Origin: PALSA-1006 sp041660815
Lineage (GTDB): Bacteria; Pseudomonadota; Gammaproteobacteria; Burkholderiales; Gallionellaceae
Direction: 5' to 3'
Assembly (NCBI GenBank): GCA_041660815.1
Contig: JBAZVN010000008.1
Location: 62,001 to 126,000 of the forward strand
Length of the DNA stretch: 64,000 nt
The position numbers and the translations under genes are program-made. This document shows, one piece after another, positions 18,094 to 25,993 of this stretch (position 1 is the first letter of the stretch; every line of letters starts with the position of its first letter). A model generated the notes under the pieces. The model searched no databases and was not told the origin of the DNA. It saw only the letters and a list, made by a program, of their open reading frames with translations.

Positions 18094-19134
18094 TTATTTG
18101 ACAACTTCCGCACTCAGAGAAGTCTTATTGCGTCCGCTTGTTTTGGAAACATAGAGCGCTTCATCCGCCTTGTTTAAGGCTTCCGTCCAATTTCCTTCGA
18201 TTTCGCTTTCCGCTATGCCGATAGAAATAGTAATGCCGCCGATAAATTCATCTTTATTTTGTACGCGAATCTTGCCTTTTTCGATAATTTTCCGGATATG
18301 TTCGGCAACTGAATAAGCCCCCTGCAAGGGCGTATCGGGCAAGATCACAGCAAACTCTTCTCCGCCCATGCGGGCTACAGAATCCTGCCCCTTCACATTT
18401 GCCTTAAGGGCAGCGGCGATTGACCGTATCACCTTATCCCCGAACAAATGGCCGTAGGTATCATTAATTTTCTTGAAGTGATCAATATCCAGCATCAGAA
18501 AGCAAACCTTCTTTCCCTGCAATTCGCTATCTGCCGCATATTTTTTCATTTGTGCTTCAAAACCGCGCCGATTGTAAATATCGGTTAACGGATCAATCAA
18601 TGCTTCAACTCGCGCATTTTGCAGTTCCAGATTCAGCTTCTCAACCTCTTCTTTGCTTTCATGCAGCTTGTTCTGCAATGTTTCAACCGATTGGCGCATG
18701 GTTTGTGTATCCTGCGATATCTCACTCACCAGATTTTGCAGCATGCGGGCATCCATTTCCTCAGCCAGGGTTTCCCCGTGCTTTTGCAACCCCGCGCTAA
18801 AGCGACCGGTCTCGGTATCCGACAATTCAGCCACTTGCTGCAAATTATCCAGTGCCTTTTTCATATTCTGACGGAAGTTTTTTTGTGCTTCCGGATTGCT
18901 CTCGGAAATATACCGATCAAACAGACTTTGAATGGCCGGGCTATCCAACTGTACCTGGGTATTGAGCAATTCGTTTATGGCCTTACTCAACGGAGGATTA
19001 ATGCCCGTTAAGTGCTCAAACCAAACGGTATAGGTTGTTGGCACAAACGGTGCGGGATGGGCAGCCATTTTCGGCAAAAGTAGACGTAAAATTTCTGCAC
19101 TTGCCGCTTTGTCTTGAAAATATCTGATATCCAT
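18094..19134 (-). CDS. Diguanylate cyclase with helical N-terminal region
   Basis: This 346-residue protein has an N-terminal region of about 175 residues, helical and ending in a probable coiled coil (about 115-170). It is followed by a GGDEF domain with an intact GGEEF signature and the upstream FLMLDIDHFKKIND metal-binding segment. The position of the RxxD inhibitory site reads KGQD, so product inhibition may be weaker than in its neighbours. No membrane helix or receiver is visible. It is 29 bases upstream of the giant kinase on the same strand and is probably the first gene of a three-gene operon. The input signal is unknown. Confidence 0.88.
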   Translation of the reverse strand: MDIRYFQDKAASAEILRLLLPKMAAHPAPFVPTTYTVWFEHLTGINPPLSKAINELLNTQVQLDSPAIQSLFDRYISESNPEAQKNFRQNMKKALDNLQQVAELSDTETGRFSAGLQKHGETLAEEMDARMLQNLVSEISQDTQTMRQSVETLQNKLHESKEEVEKLNLELQNARVEALIDPLTDIYNRRGFEAQMKKYAADSELQGKKVCFLMLDIDHFKKINDTYGHLFGDKVIRSIAAALKANVKGQDSVARMGGEEFAVILPDTPLQGAYSVAEHIRKIIEKGKIRVQNKDEFIGGITISIGIAESEIEGNWTEALNKADEALYVSKTSGRNKTSLSAEVVK

Positions 19135-19162
19135 TTCAATACCGCCTGTTCCAGTCAGTAAA

Positions 19163-19198
19163 GGGCGGCTCTAAAAAATTAACTTTTTAGAGCCGCCC
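19163..19198 (-). terminator. Perfect 15-bp hairpin after the mutarotase gene
   Basis: GGGCGGCTCTAAAAA (19163-19177) pairs perfectly with 19184-19198 across a six-base loop. Read leftwards it ends the mutarotase transcript before the signalling operon. The AT half of the stem and the following TTTACTGA give only a modest U-tract, so strength is uncertain. Confidence 0.6.
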
Positions 19199-19222
19199 GA
19201 TTGTTTAGCGCGACAGAAAAGT

Positions 19223-20125
19223 TTATAGCGCTTCTACGCTGTACTCAACCACCAGTCGGTGTGTCCCACCCGGCTGCACCGTAACCAAATTATCAAAGGC
19301 GTTGGCGCTTTCCACGCACAGCATGCCGCGATAACCGTGTTCGCCAAAGTCGCCCATTTTATTGGCTTTTTCAGTCCATGGATTCCACACTACGGTTGAA
19401 CGACTGCCCGTTTTGGCGATACGAATGGCTCGATTTAACCCTTTATCCTCAATCACACAATCGGCTTCGGTATCCACATACACGCGATCCACTTCGCTTT
19501 CAATGACAATGCCGCCGTCCTGCTTGCGTCGTGCGGGTTCGCCAACTTTATCCAAATAATCGGTTCCTTCCAAACCGTTAATCACGGTTTTTGCCACATC
19601 GCTAATGGTGAAATAAGTATGCAACGCTTCGCCCAGCACAAAGGCCTGTTTACCGGTATTTTGCGTGACGAGTTCTACTCGCAGGGACTTGCCGACCGTG
19701 ACCTCCAATTGGACCGAAGAAGCGTGCGGCCATTGGGCTCGGGTGGTGTCAGATTCAATCAATCCAAAACGCAAAAAAGTTGAACCGCCTTCAAGTGCCC
19801 GGGTTTCCAAAACTTCCCAAGGCACGGTGCGCGCAAAACCATGCCCCGGTAGCTTCGCATCATTCGCATGGGCACCGAACCAGGGCCAGCAAATTGGTAC
19901 CCCGCCGCGAATCGATTTGCCCGCTGCAAACTTGGCAAACGGTGATAACCAAATCACCGGCTCTTGCCCGCGCGGCTGCCAAGTCGCGATATGCGCCCCC
20001 TGCAATGCAATATTGCTATTCGCATGCTGATTGGACACTTCGGCGATGATAAATCCATCCGTAATTTCTTTAAACTGGACGTGATTATTAATGGCAAAAC
20101 GTTGATTAAGTTCGGTCAATGACAT
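19223..20125 (-). CDS. D-hexose-6-phosphate mutarotase (YeaD-like aldose epimerase family)
   Basis: The 300-residue cytoplasmic protein belongs to the galactose mutarotase-like superfamily, YeaD branch. This branch interconverts anomers of glucose-6-phosphate and related hexose phosphates. Visible family features are QGAHIATWQP near the N-terminus, the phosphate-binding RGGVPICWPWFGAH stretch, GHGFAR, the His-containing ALHTYF segment and a C-terminal Glu/Cys-containing CVESAN. Length is normal. It stands alone between a terminator hairpin and the small Rossmann gene. glgP lies 22 kb away, so any link to glycogen use is only by pathway. Confidence 0.9.
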   Translation of the reverse strand: MSLTELNQRFAINNHVQFKEITDGFIIAEVSNQHANSNIALQGAHIATWQPRGQEPVIWLSPFAKFAAGKSIRGGVPICWPWFGAHANDAKLPGHGFARTVPWEVLETRALEGGSTFLRFGLIESDTTRAQWPHASSVQLEVTVGKSLRVELVTQNTGKQAFVLGEALHTYFTISDVAKTVINGLEGTDYLDKVGEPARRKQDGGIVIESEVDRVYVDTEADCVIEDKGLNRAIRIAKTGSRSTVVWNPWTEKANKMGDFGEHGYRGMLCVESANAFDNLVTVQPGGTHRLVVEYSVEAL

Positions 20126-20219
20126 GGTACTTTCCTTGAGAATTTTAATAAAAAATATGCATCCGCACCGCTAACGTGCATGCAGAAATACATATAACTA
20201 ATTGATTTAATTAAATAAT

Positions 20220-20597
20220 TTAATATCCCGTTTTAAGGTGAACATTGGGCAGCCCGTCACCTTCAGAAATTAATACCCAAATAAACATGGCAATGCTTTC
20301 TGTTGCAATGACTGTGTGGCGATTTCCGGCGGCCAACAATTTATCTCTGAGTTCTTGACGCACAGCGGGTATGCCGGTCAGATCAAACAGGATATCGATG
20401 TTGCCGCCCATTTCGATTAATTGATCAAGCGATACATTATTAATCCCATTTGCCTTGGCGAGAGCGACTCCCGCAGTTTCGCCCTTTTCCGCGACTGCTA
20501 CGATCGAAATTCCTTTAGCCGACTGAGCCAGCAATTTTTCCAAAAACACGGAGCCTACTCTACCCAATCCAGCGATTGCGACAGTTTGCATTTGCAT
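20220..20597 (-). CDS. Short NAD(P)-binding Rossmann-domain protein, function unknown
   Basis: The 125-residue protein starts with a Rossmann fold: beta strand TVAIAG and loop GLGRVG at about 10-15. It continues with alternating strands and helices like the cofactor domain of homoserine or aspartate dehydrogenases, then ends without a catalytic domain. AGGGGAG lies six bases before the first ATG, supporting translation. The hydrophobic stretch ATESIAMFIWVLI near 100-112 could pack against a partner. It may be a nucleotide sensor or regulatory subunit, or a truncated dehydrogenase. It is divergent from the YggU-like gene. No function can be assigned. Confidence 0.7.
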   Translation of the reverse strand: MQMQTVAIAGLGRVGSVFLEKLLAQSAKGISIVAVAEKGETAGVALAKANGINNVSLDQLIEMGGNIDILFDLTGIPAVRQELRDKLLAAGNRHTVIATESIAMFIWVLISEGDGLPNVHLKTGY

Positions 20598-20697
20598 ATT
20601 CTTCTCCCCTAATTGTTTATAAAAAGAAATTCAATACCTGCGTCTATAAAATGATTTTTCACAACCCGAAAATTAGCGACTGTAATTTAAGGCCGAC

Positions 20698-20729
20698 GGG
20701 ATAATACAATTAAACCAGCCTGTTATCCC
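20698..20729. repeat. GGGATAA/TTATCCC inverted repeat in a divergent intergenic region
   Basis: GGGATAA (20698-20704) and TTATCCC (20723-20729) form a seven-base dyad with an 18-base spacer between the divergent genes at 20597 and 20841. It could be an operator for either gene. The rest of the 243-base gap is AT-rich, with no other feature I can name. Confidence 0.3.
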
Positions 20730-20840
20730 AAAATATTTACCGGGAATTAAGTGAATTTAAACGTAACAAGAAAAATAACAAATAGGCTATTGATCACAAT
20801 AAGTTATCCTTATCGGCTTGAGCGCTTACGAGAAATTATA

Positions 20841-21143
20841 ATGTCTGAATTTTGTTATTGGGAAAAAGATACGCTGGTACTCAACGTGCTGGGTCGCCCT
20901 CGCGCCAAGAAAACAAAAATTGGCAAAATCATTGGCAAACAGTTGGAAATTTATGTGGCCGAGAATCCTATACGAGGCAAAGCCACCGCACATTTGGTTA
21001 AATTTTTGGCGGGTGAATTCGATGTAAACGAGAGCGCAATAACAGTGGTCTTTGGCGTATACAACGTCAATAAACAATTGCGCATCACCGCCCCCAAACG
21101 CATTCCTTTTAAAATCCCCAGCCAAACTGCCTTGGATATTTAA
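20841..21143 (+). CDS. YggU/DUF167 family protein
   Basis: From ATG 20841 the product has 100 residues and matches the DUF167 (YggU) family in length and pattern. It has an N-terminal WEKDTLVLNVLGRPRAKKTK strand pair, a central ENPIRGKATAHLVKFLA helix where the family has a conserved NGKAN-type segment, and a final beta hairpin. The family is small, cytoplasmic and without an established biochemical role. An in-frame ATG 30 codons upstream exists but adds a segment foreign to the family. The gene is normally near proC/yggT; here it sits alone in the accessory stretch. Confidence 0.8.
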   Translation: MSEFCYWEKDTLVLNVLGRPRAKKTKIGKIIGKQLEIYVAENPIRGKATAHLVKFLAGEFDVNESAITVVFGVYNVNKQLRITAPKRIPFKIPSQTALDI

Positions 21144-21253
21144 CCATCATTCAACAGCTTGGCACGATACTCAAACCGCATCCATCACCCGTGCTTAAAC
21201 CGTATGTCATTGACCAAGTGCTAGAGATTTTGAAACAGGAGGGTTTGCTATGA
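21113..21253 (+). pseudogene. Open-frame remnant that may be a hicA 3' end
   Basis: A frame open for 46 codons ends in TGA overlapping the hicB ATG (ATGA). It has no usable start and its first part lies inside the YggU gene. Its last residues (VIDQVLEILKQEGLL) resemble the C-terminal helix of HicA toxins, which end with an ILKQAGL-type sequence directly before hicB. The N-terminal toxin part with the catalytic His is absent. This is suggestive only. Confidence 0.25.
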
Positions 21254-21555
21254 AAAATACAATAGAACACAAGGGTGGGCTTTTTATCGGCCATATCGCA
21301 GGTATTCGCGATGTGATCGGCTTTCACGGCGAGAGCGTAGCTGAGTTGCGCGCCGCCTTTAAAGAAGCCGTGGGTGATTATCTAGCGACCTGCAAGAAAC
21401 TGGGGAAAGAGCCAAACAAGCCCTATTCCGGGAAGTTGCACTTGCGCTTGAAACCGGAGCTACATGCCCGTGCGGCCATGCTTGCAGAAACACGCGGCAA
21501 GAGCTTAAATACTTGGCTAGTAGAGTCTATCGAAAGAAGTGTCACCGCCGCCTGA
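21250..21555 (+). CDS. hicB: HicB-family antitoxin
   Basis: The 101-residue protein has the two-part HicB layout. A partial RNase-H-like fold at about 1-60 includes GLFIGHIAGIRDVIGFHGES. A C-terminal ribbon-helix-helix DNA-binding domain covers about 60-98 (SGKLHLRLKPELHARAAMLA, then SLNTWLVESIE). In known modules HicB neutralises the mRNA-cleaving HicA toxin and represses the operon. A strong AGGAGGG (21237-21243) sits six bases before the ATG. No complete HicA is found upstream or within 400 bases downstream, so it seems orphaned. An IS3 scar follows closely. Confidence 0.85.
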   Translation: MKNTIEHKGGLFIGHIAGIRDVIGFHGESVAELRAAFKEAVGDYLATCKKLGKEPNKPYSGKLHLRLKPELHARAAMLAETRGKSLNTWLVESIERSVTAA

Positions 21556-21670
21556 CGGACTCAGGCAAAAGCGGGATAGGCCGGAAACTTTGAGCGCTGG
21601 CCGACAGCGTCAGCGGCGCGGGCAAACTCAAAAAAACAGGGTGTGAATGTCAAATGTAAGACCTGCCCCC

Positions 21671-21705
21671 ATCACTTGGCATCACTTGGTGACCCCATCA
21701 CTTGG
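21671..21705 (+). repeat. Triple ATCACTTGG short repeat
   Basis: ATCACTTGG occurs at 21671-21679, 21681-21689 and 21697-21705. It lies between an AAATGTAAGACCTGCCCCC stretch and the transposase scar. It may mark a duplicated mobile-element end. No intact inverted repeats were recognised. Confidence 0.5.
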
Positions 21706-21706
21706 G

Positions 21707-21796
21707 GCAACCGAGTTGGCACTTGATGCATTGATGATGGCGGTTTGGCGCAACGTCCAGCGACCGAAGGGAGCGAGGTTGAGGTACTGGGCATAG
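21707..21796 (+). pseudogene. Fragment of an IS3-family transposase (OrfB)
   Basis: A 29-codon frame reads ATELALDALMMAVWR and then runs to a TAG. That phrase is typical of the DDE integrase core of IS3-family OrfB proteins, just before the HSDQGSQY catalytic stretch. Everything on both sides of the fragment is missing, including the DDE residues, so this is a scar and not an active element. Confidence 0.6.
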
Positions 21797-22066
21797 ACCT
21801 TCCGTGGATGGATGGTCTAGTGCGCGCCAAACCTTCCCAACGGGTTCCGATGGTATTGTCGGTCAATTCGGCTAATGGCTAGCCCGCTGGATAGGTAAGC
21901 GACAACCGTTTTATGTGGCTCAGTAATTTTCCCTTATGCCCTTTCTGAGCAAACTTCTCACCGATAATCGGCGCAATCAAAATACTCCGCGCATTTCACG
22001 TTTATCAATCCTCTGAGTGTAAAATACCGATTGCCAACAGCCGCAAAACGCAACTCATTGATTATT
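21797..22066. other. Non-coding stretch before uvrB
   Basis: No gene is supported between the transposase scar and uvrB. I looked for CTGT-N8-ACAG and CGAAC-N4-GTTCG SOS boxes and saw neither. The segment from 21800 to 21880 may be further eroded insertion-sequence DNA. Confidence 0.5.
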
Positions 22067-24091
22067 ATGGAAATTAAAACATACCCTAACAGCCCCTACC
22101 GCCTGCACCAGCCTTTTGAACCGGCAGGCGACCAACCCACGGCCATCGCGCAATTGGTGGAGGGGATCAATGACGGCTTGGCGTTTCAGACGCTGCTGGG
22201 CGTGACTGGCTCCGGCAAAACTTTCACGATGGCGAATGTCATCGCGCAACTGGGGCGACCGGCGATGGTGATGGCACCGAACAAGACGCTGGCGGCACAG
22301 TTGTATTCCGAGTTCCGCGAATTTTTTCCCGAGAACGCGGTGGAATATTTCGTCTCCTACTACGACTACTATCAGCCGGAAGCCTATGTGCCGTCGCGCG
22401 ATGTGTATATCGAGAAGGATTCCAGCATCAACGAGCAGATTGAGCAGATGCGCTTGTCCGCGACCAAAGCGCTGCTGGAACGCGAAGATTGCGTGATTGT
22501 GGCCACGGTGTCGGCGATCTACGGTATCGGTGATCCGGTGGATTATCACGGCATGATTTTGCATCTGCGCCACAATGAAAAGATGCACCAGCGCGATGTG
22601 ATCAAGCGTCTGATCGAGATGCAGTACGAGCGCAACGATATGGATTTTTCACGCGGAAAATTTCGTGTGCGCGGCGATGTCATCGATATCTTCCCGGCAG
22701 AAAGCAGCGAGCATGCGTTGCGCATTACTTTGTTTGACGACGAAGTGGAAACGCTGTCGTTATTTGATCCGCTCACCGGCCATATCCTGCAAAAAGTGCC
22801 GCGCTACACCGTGTATCCGTCCAGCCATTACGTGACGCCGCGCGAGACTGTTGTGAGTGCGATTGAGACTATCAAGGTGGAGTTGGCCGAGCGCATTCAA
22901 TTTTATATTCAGGAAAATAAACTCGTCGAAGCGCAGCGCATCGAACAGCGCACCCGCCACGACTTGGAAATGCTCACCGAAATCGGCTTCACCAAAGGCA
23001 TTGAAAATTACTCGCGACATTTGTCGGGACGCAAAGCGGGCGAACCGCCCCCCACCTTGCTGGATTATTTACCCCCCAATGCGCTGATGTTTTTCGATGA
23101 AAGTCACGTGATGCTTCCGCAAATCGGCGGCATGTATAAAGGTGACCGCGCCCGCAAAGAAAACCTGGTGAACTACGGCTTCCGCCTTCCTTCCGCGATG
23201 GATAATCGCCCGCTGCGCTTTGATGAATTCGAACGCATCATGCGCCAGAGCGTGTTCGTTTCCGCCACGCCCTCGGTGTATGAAGCCGAACACACCGGAC
23301 AAGTTGTCGAGCAGGTCGTGCGCCCCACCGGGCTGATTGATCCGGTCATCGAAGTGCGCCCCGCCACGCATCAAGTGGATGATTTAATGTCGGAAGTAAC
23401 ACTGCGCGTGCAGGCCGGCGAACGGGTATTGGTCACTACTTTAACCAAGCGCATGGCGGAAGATCTGACCAATTACTTCACCGAGCACGGCATCAAAGTG
23501 CGCTATTTGCACTCCGATATCGAAACAGTGGAACGTGTTGAAATCATCAGGGATTTACGTCTTGGCATGTTCGATGTGCTGGTGGGTATTAACTTGCTGC
23601 GCGAAGGGCTGGACATTCCCGAGGTATCGCTAGTGGCGATTCTGGATGCGGACAAAGAAGGCTTCTTGCGCTCCGAACGCTCACTGATTCAAACCATTGG
23701 CCGCGCCGCCCGCCACATCAACGGCAAGGCAATGTTGTATGCCGATAAAATTACCGACTCCATGCGCCGGGCGATAGATGAAACTGATCGGCGCCGCATT
23801 AAACAAGTGGCTTACAACACCGCCCACGGGATTACCCCGCTGGGAGTTCAAAAACGTATTAAAGACATTATTGAAGGAACCTACGAACCGGAAGATGCGC
23901 GCAATCAACTTAAGGCCGCGCAAACCCAGGCAAAATATCTTGCCATGAGTCAGAAGGAAATCTCCAAAGAGATTTCCCGGCTGGAAAAAGAAATGTTGCA
24001 GGCAGCCAAGAATCTGGAGTTTGAAAAAGCCGCGCAACTGCGCGATCAGCTCAAGAAATTGCGCGAAAGTGTCTTTCTTTCGCCTTTATAA
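22067..24091 (+). CDS. uvrB: Excinuclease ABC subunit UvrB
   Basis: UvrB is the damage-verifying helicase-like core of nucleotide excision repair. It is loaded by UvrA and then recruits UvrC. The ATG at 22067 gives 674 residues, the usual length; an upstream in-frame TTG adds 12 unsupported residues. Visible are the Walker A (GVTGSGKTFT), the Tyr-rich beta-hairpin that clamps DNA (YYDYYQPEAYVPSRD), helicase motif DESHV, motif VI (QTIGRAARHINGKA) and the C-terminal UVR domain (LEFEKAAQLRDQLKKLR) that binds UvrC. It appears to be a single-gene unit. Confidence 0.98.
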   Translation: MEIKTYPNSPYRLHQPFEPAGDQPTAIAQLVEGINDGLAFQTLLGVTGSGKTFTMANVIAQLGRPAMVMAPNKTLAAQLYSEFREFFPENAVEYFVSYYDYYQPEAYVPSRDVYIEKDSSINEQIEQMRLSATKALLEREDCVIVATVSAIYGIGDPVDYHGMILHLRHNEKMHQRDVIKRLIEMQYERNDMDFSRGKFRVRGDVIDIFPAESSEHALRITLFDDEVETLSLFDPLTGHILQKVPRYTVYPSSHYVTPRETVVSAIETIKVELAERIQFYIQENKLVEAQRIEQRTRHDLEMLTEIGFTKGIENYSRHLSGRKAGEPPPTLLDYLPPNALMFFDESHVMLPQIGGMYKGDRARKENLVNYGFRLPSAMDNRPLRFDEFERIMRQSVFVSATPSVYEAEHTGQVVEQVVRPTGLIDPVIEVRPATHQVDDLMSEVTLRVQAGERVLVTTLTKRMAEDLTNYFTEHGIKVRYLHSDIETVERVEIIRDLRLGMFDVLVGINLLREGLDIPEVSLVAILDADKEGFLRSERSLIQTIGRAARHINGKAMLYADKITDSMRRAIDETDRRRIKQVAYNTAHGITPLGVQKRIKDIIEGTYEPEDARNQLKAAQTQAKYLAMSQKEISKEISRLEKEMLQAAKNLEFEKAAQLRDQLKKLRESVFLSPL

Positions 24092-24142
24092 TTAGCGATC
24101 GGTGACTAAGAAAATTCATCGACGTACCCGAACAATAATCAG

Positions 24143-25153
24143 ATGTCCGATCCTTTAAACAAAAACGAACGCTTCATGAAAACCCTTACCGATTTTATGC
24201 CCGGGATGGCGGGGTATTGGACAAAAGAGTTGCGCTCCTCATTTGCCAATCGCGAATACCTGAATTGGTTCTGTATGAGTGCCGGGGAGATGAATGGCAT
24301 TCACATGAAAGACTTACTGGGTAGCGCATTGTTTGCGGAAAAAGAACCTTACATCCGTGCGGCTTTGGCAGGAGAAATACAAAAGTTCGAGCATACGTTG
24401 ACCAAAAGCAATGGTGAAACGAAAGAAACATTGATTCACTACATTCCGCATCTTGAAGGTGCCGAGGTGCTCGGATTTTTCGTGCTGATTCTGGATATTA
24501 CCGAGCACAAGCATATGGAGGCCGCATTGATAGCGGTGGCGGAAGCACGTCAACGTGCGCTGGGCCAGGAATTGCATGACAATCTTGGTCAGCAGATTGC
24601 GGCGATTGCCTATCAAAGCAAAGCACTGGAGAAACGATTACTTTCTGCAGGTGATGCGAACTCAGCCAAGATCGCCGCTTCGGTTGCAATTCAAGCGCAA
24701 CACGCCGTAATGCAGTGCAAACAACTTGCCCAAGGGCTACTGCCTTTTGAGTTGGAAAGCAATGGCTTACCGGGTGCTTTGCAGGAGTTAGCTTCGAGAA
24801 TATCAACCTCGTATGACGTCAACTGTCATTTCGTATGCAAGTATGAAGTCTTCGTTGACAAGGGCGAACTTGCGCTCAACCTTTATCGGATTGCGCAGGA
24901 GGCTATCAACAATGCGATACGTCATGGGGGAGCTAAACATCTGATCATCACACTAACCTTGGAAAATGCCTGCCTCTGCCTCTCGATCTGCGACGATGGC
25001 TGTAGCTTTGCAGTTGACACAAAACTAACCACATCCTCGGGGATGGGAATTAAAATAATGCTCTATCGGGCTAATCAAATCGGCGCGATGCTGAAATTTT
25101 TAACGCGTGCCGAAGGTGGCACGGAGGTGCGTGTCGAAATGCGAGCATCCTAA
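24143..25153 (+). CDS. Cytoplasmic sensor histidine kinase, NarL/HisKA_3 type with PAS domain
   Basis: The 336-residue soluble kinase has an N-terminal PAS-like sensor (about 10-125), a HisKA_3 dimerisation domain with phosphoacceptor His145 (ELHDNLGQQIAAI) and a C-terminal HATPase (N-box AQEAINNAIRHG; a DDG-type G1 box; SGMGIKIM). There is no membrane segment, so the signal should be internal or relayed. The stop codon directly abuts the ATG of the LuxR-type regulator, so the two form a cognate pair. It starts 51 bases after uvrB. The signal is unknown. Confidence 0.9.
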   Translation: MSDPLNKNERFMKTLTDFMPGMAGYWTKELRSSFANREYLNWFCMSAGEMNGIHMKDLLGSALFAEKEPYIRAALAGEIQKFEHTLTKSNGETKETLIHYIPHLEGAEVLGFFVLILDITEHKHMEAALIAVAEARQRALGQELHDNLGQQIAAIAYQSKALEKRLLSAGDANSAKIAASVAIQAQHAVMQCKQLAQGLLPFELESNGLPGALQELASRISTSYDVNCHFVCKYEVFVDKGELALNLYRIAQEAINNAIRHGGAKHLIITLTLENACLCLSICDDGCSFAVDTKLTTSSGMGIKIMLYRANQIGAMLKFLTRAEGGTEVRVEMRAS

Positions 25154-25807
25154 ATGTCATTAAAAACACAAATCATGCTGGTTGATGACCATGCCATGCT
25201 GCGGCACGGCATGGCGATGCTCATTAATAGTGAACCCGACATGGAGGTCTTTTCCGAAGCCAGCGATGGCGGTGATGCAATGGCGGTACTTGAGTCCGAT
25301 CATCACCCCGACATTGTATTGGTGGATTTATCGCTTAAAACGCTTTCCGGTTTCGAGTTGGTGAAAAGCATGCATGTTCTGATTCCGGCTTTGCCTGTGC
25401 TTGTTGTTTCCATGCATGACGAAACTGTGTACGCGGAACGTGCCTTGCGCTCTGGCGCACGAGGCTACGTGATGAAGCAAGAGCCCGGAGAGGTATTGAT
25501 CAATGCGATTCGTGAGGTGATGAAGGGCAATTATTATCTGAGCGGGGCGATGCACAACCAGTTGATGAACCGATTCGTTAACGGAAAATCCGAGGCTGAA
25601 CAATTGATCAATAGCCTAACCCCCAGCGAATTTGAGGTACTTCATCTGATTGGTTCAGGCCATAGCAGTAAAGATATCGCCAAATTTCTCTGTCGCAGCA
25701 TCAAAACCATCGAAACACATCGTGCAAACATTCGCAGTAAACTGCATTTGAAAGACGGCGCAGATTTGATGCGCTATGCCACTCACTGGATTACGGCAGA
25801 ACATTAA
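25154..25807 (+). CDS. NarL/FixJ-family response regulator
   Basis: The 217-residue regulator has an N-terminal receiver (acidic pair at about 11-12, acceptor Asp58 in IVLVDLS). Its C-terminal LuxR-type helix-turn-helix (LTPSEFEVLHLIGSGHSSKD, then SIKTIETHRANIRSKL) binds DNA after phosphorylation. It begins at the base after the kinase stop, so kinase and regulator are made in equal units. The 186-base gap before the CheB/CheR fusion lacks other genes, and that fusion is a possible target. Confidence 0.93.
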   Translation: MSLKTQIMLVDDHAMLRHGMAMLINSEPDMEVFSEASDGGDAMAVLESDHHPDIVLVDLSLKTLSGFELVKSMHVLIPALPVLVVSMHDETVYAERALRSGARGYVMKQEPGEVLINAIREVMKGNYYLSGAMHNQLMNRFVNGKSEAEQLINSLTPSEFEVLHLIGSGHSSKDIAKFLCRSIKTIETHRANIRSKLHLKDGADLMRYATHWITAEH

Positions 25808-25834
25808 AGGCTCCCTAAGCAGCATATAGTCATC

Positions 25835-25855
25835 ACTCCCTATACAGCCGGGAGT
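25835..25855 (+). terminator. Short hairpin after the NarL-type regulator
   Basis: ACTCCC (25835-25840) pairs with GGGAGT (25850-25855). No T-run follows, so it is at best a weak terminator between the two-component operon and the CheB/CheR fusion gene. Confidence 0.3.
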
Positions 25856-25993
25856 CTAGCCTCTCATTTGGCAATTTCAGCCAGCAAAAAACACACCTAA
25901 GGGAAACCCCTAGATTAAAACAAGGGTTTCTCCAATATCTCGGCAATATCAGCACGATTACAATTCAGATACATATATTTAGGTGGTATTGCC

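Noticed and set aside
21672..21866. A 64-codon minus-strand frame in the insertion-sequence scar.
   Set aside because: It lies opposite the IS3-like OrfB fragment and has no similarity I recognise; the plus-strand reading explains the sequence better.
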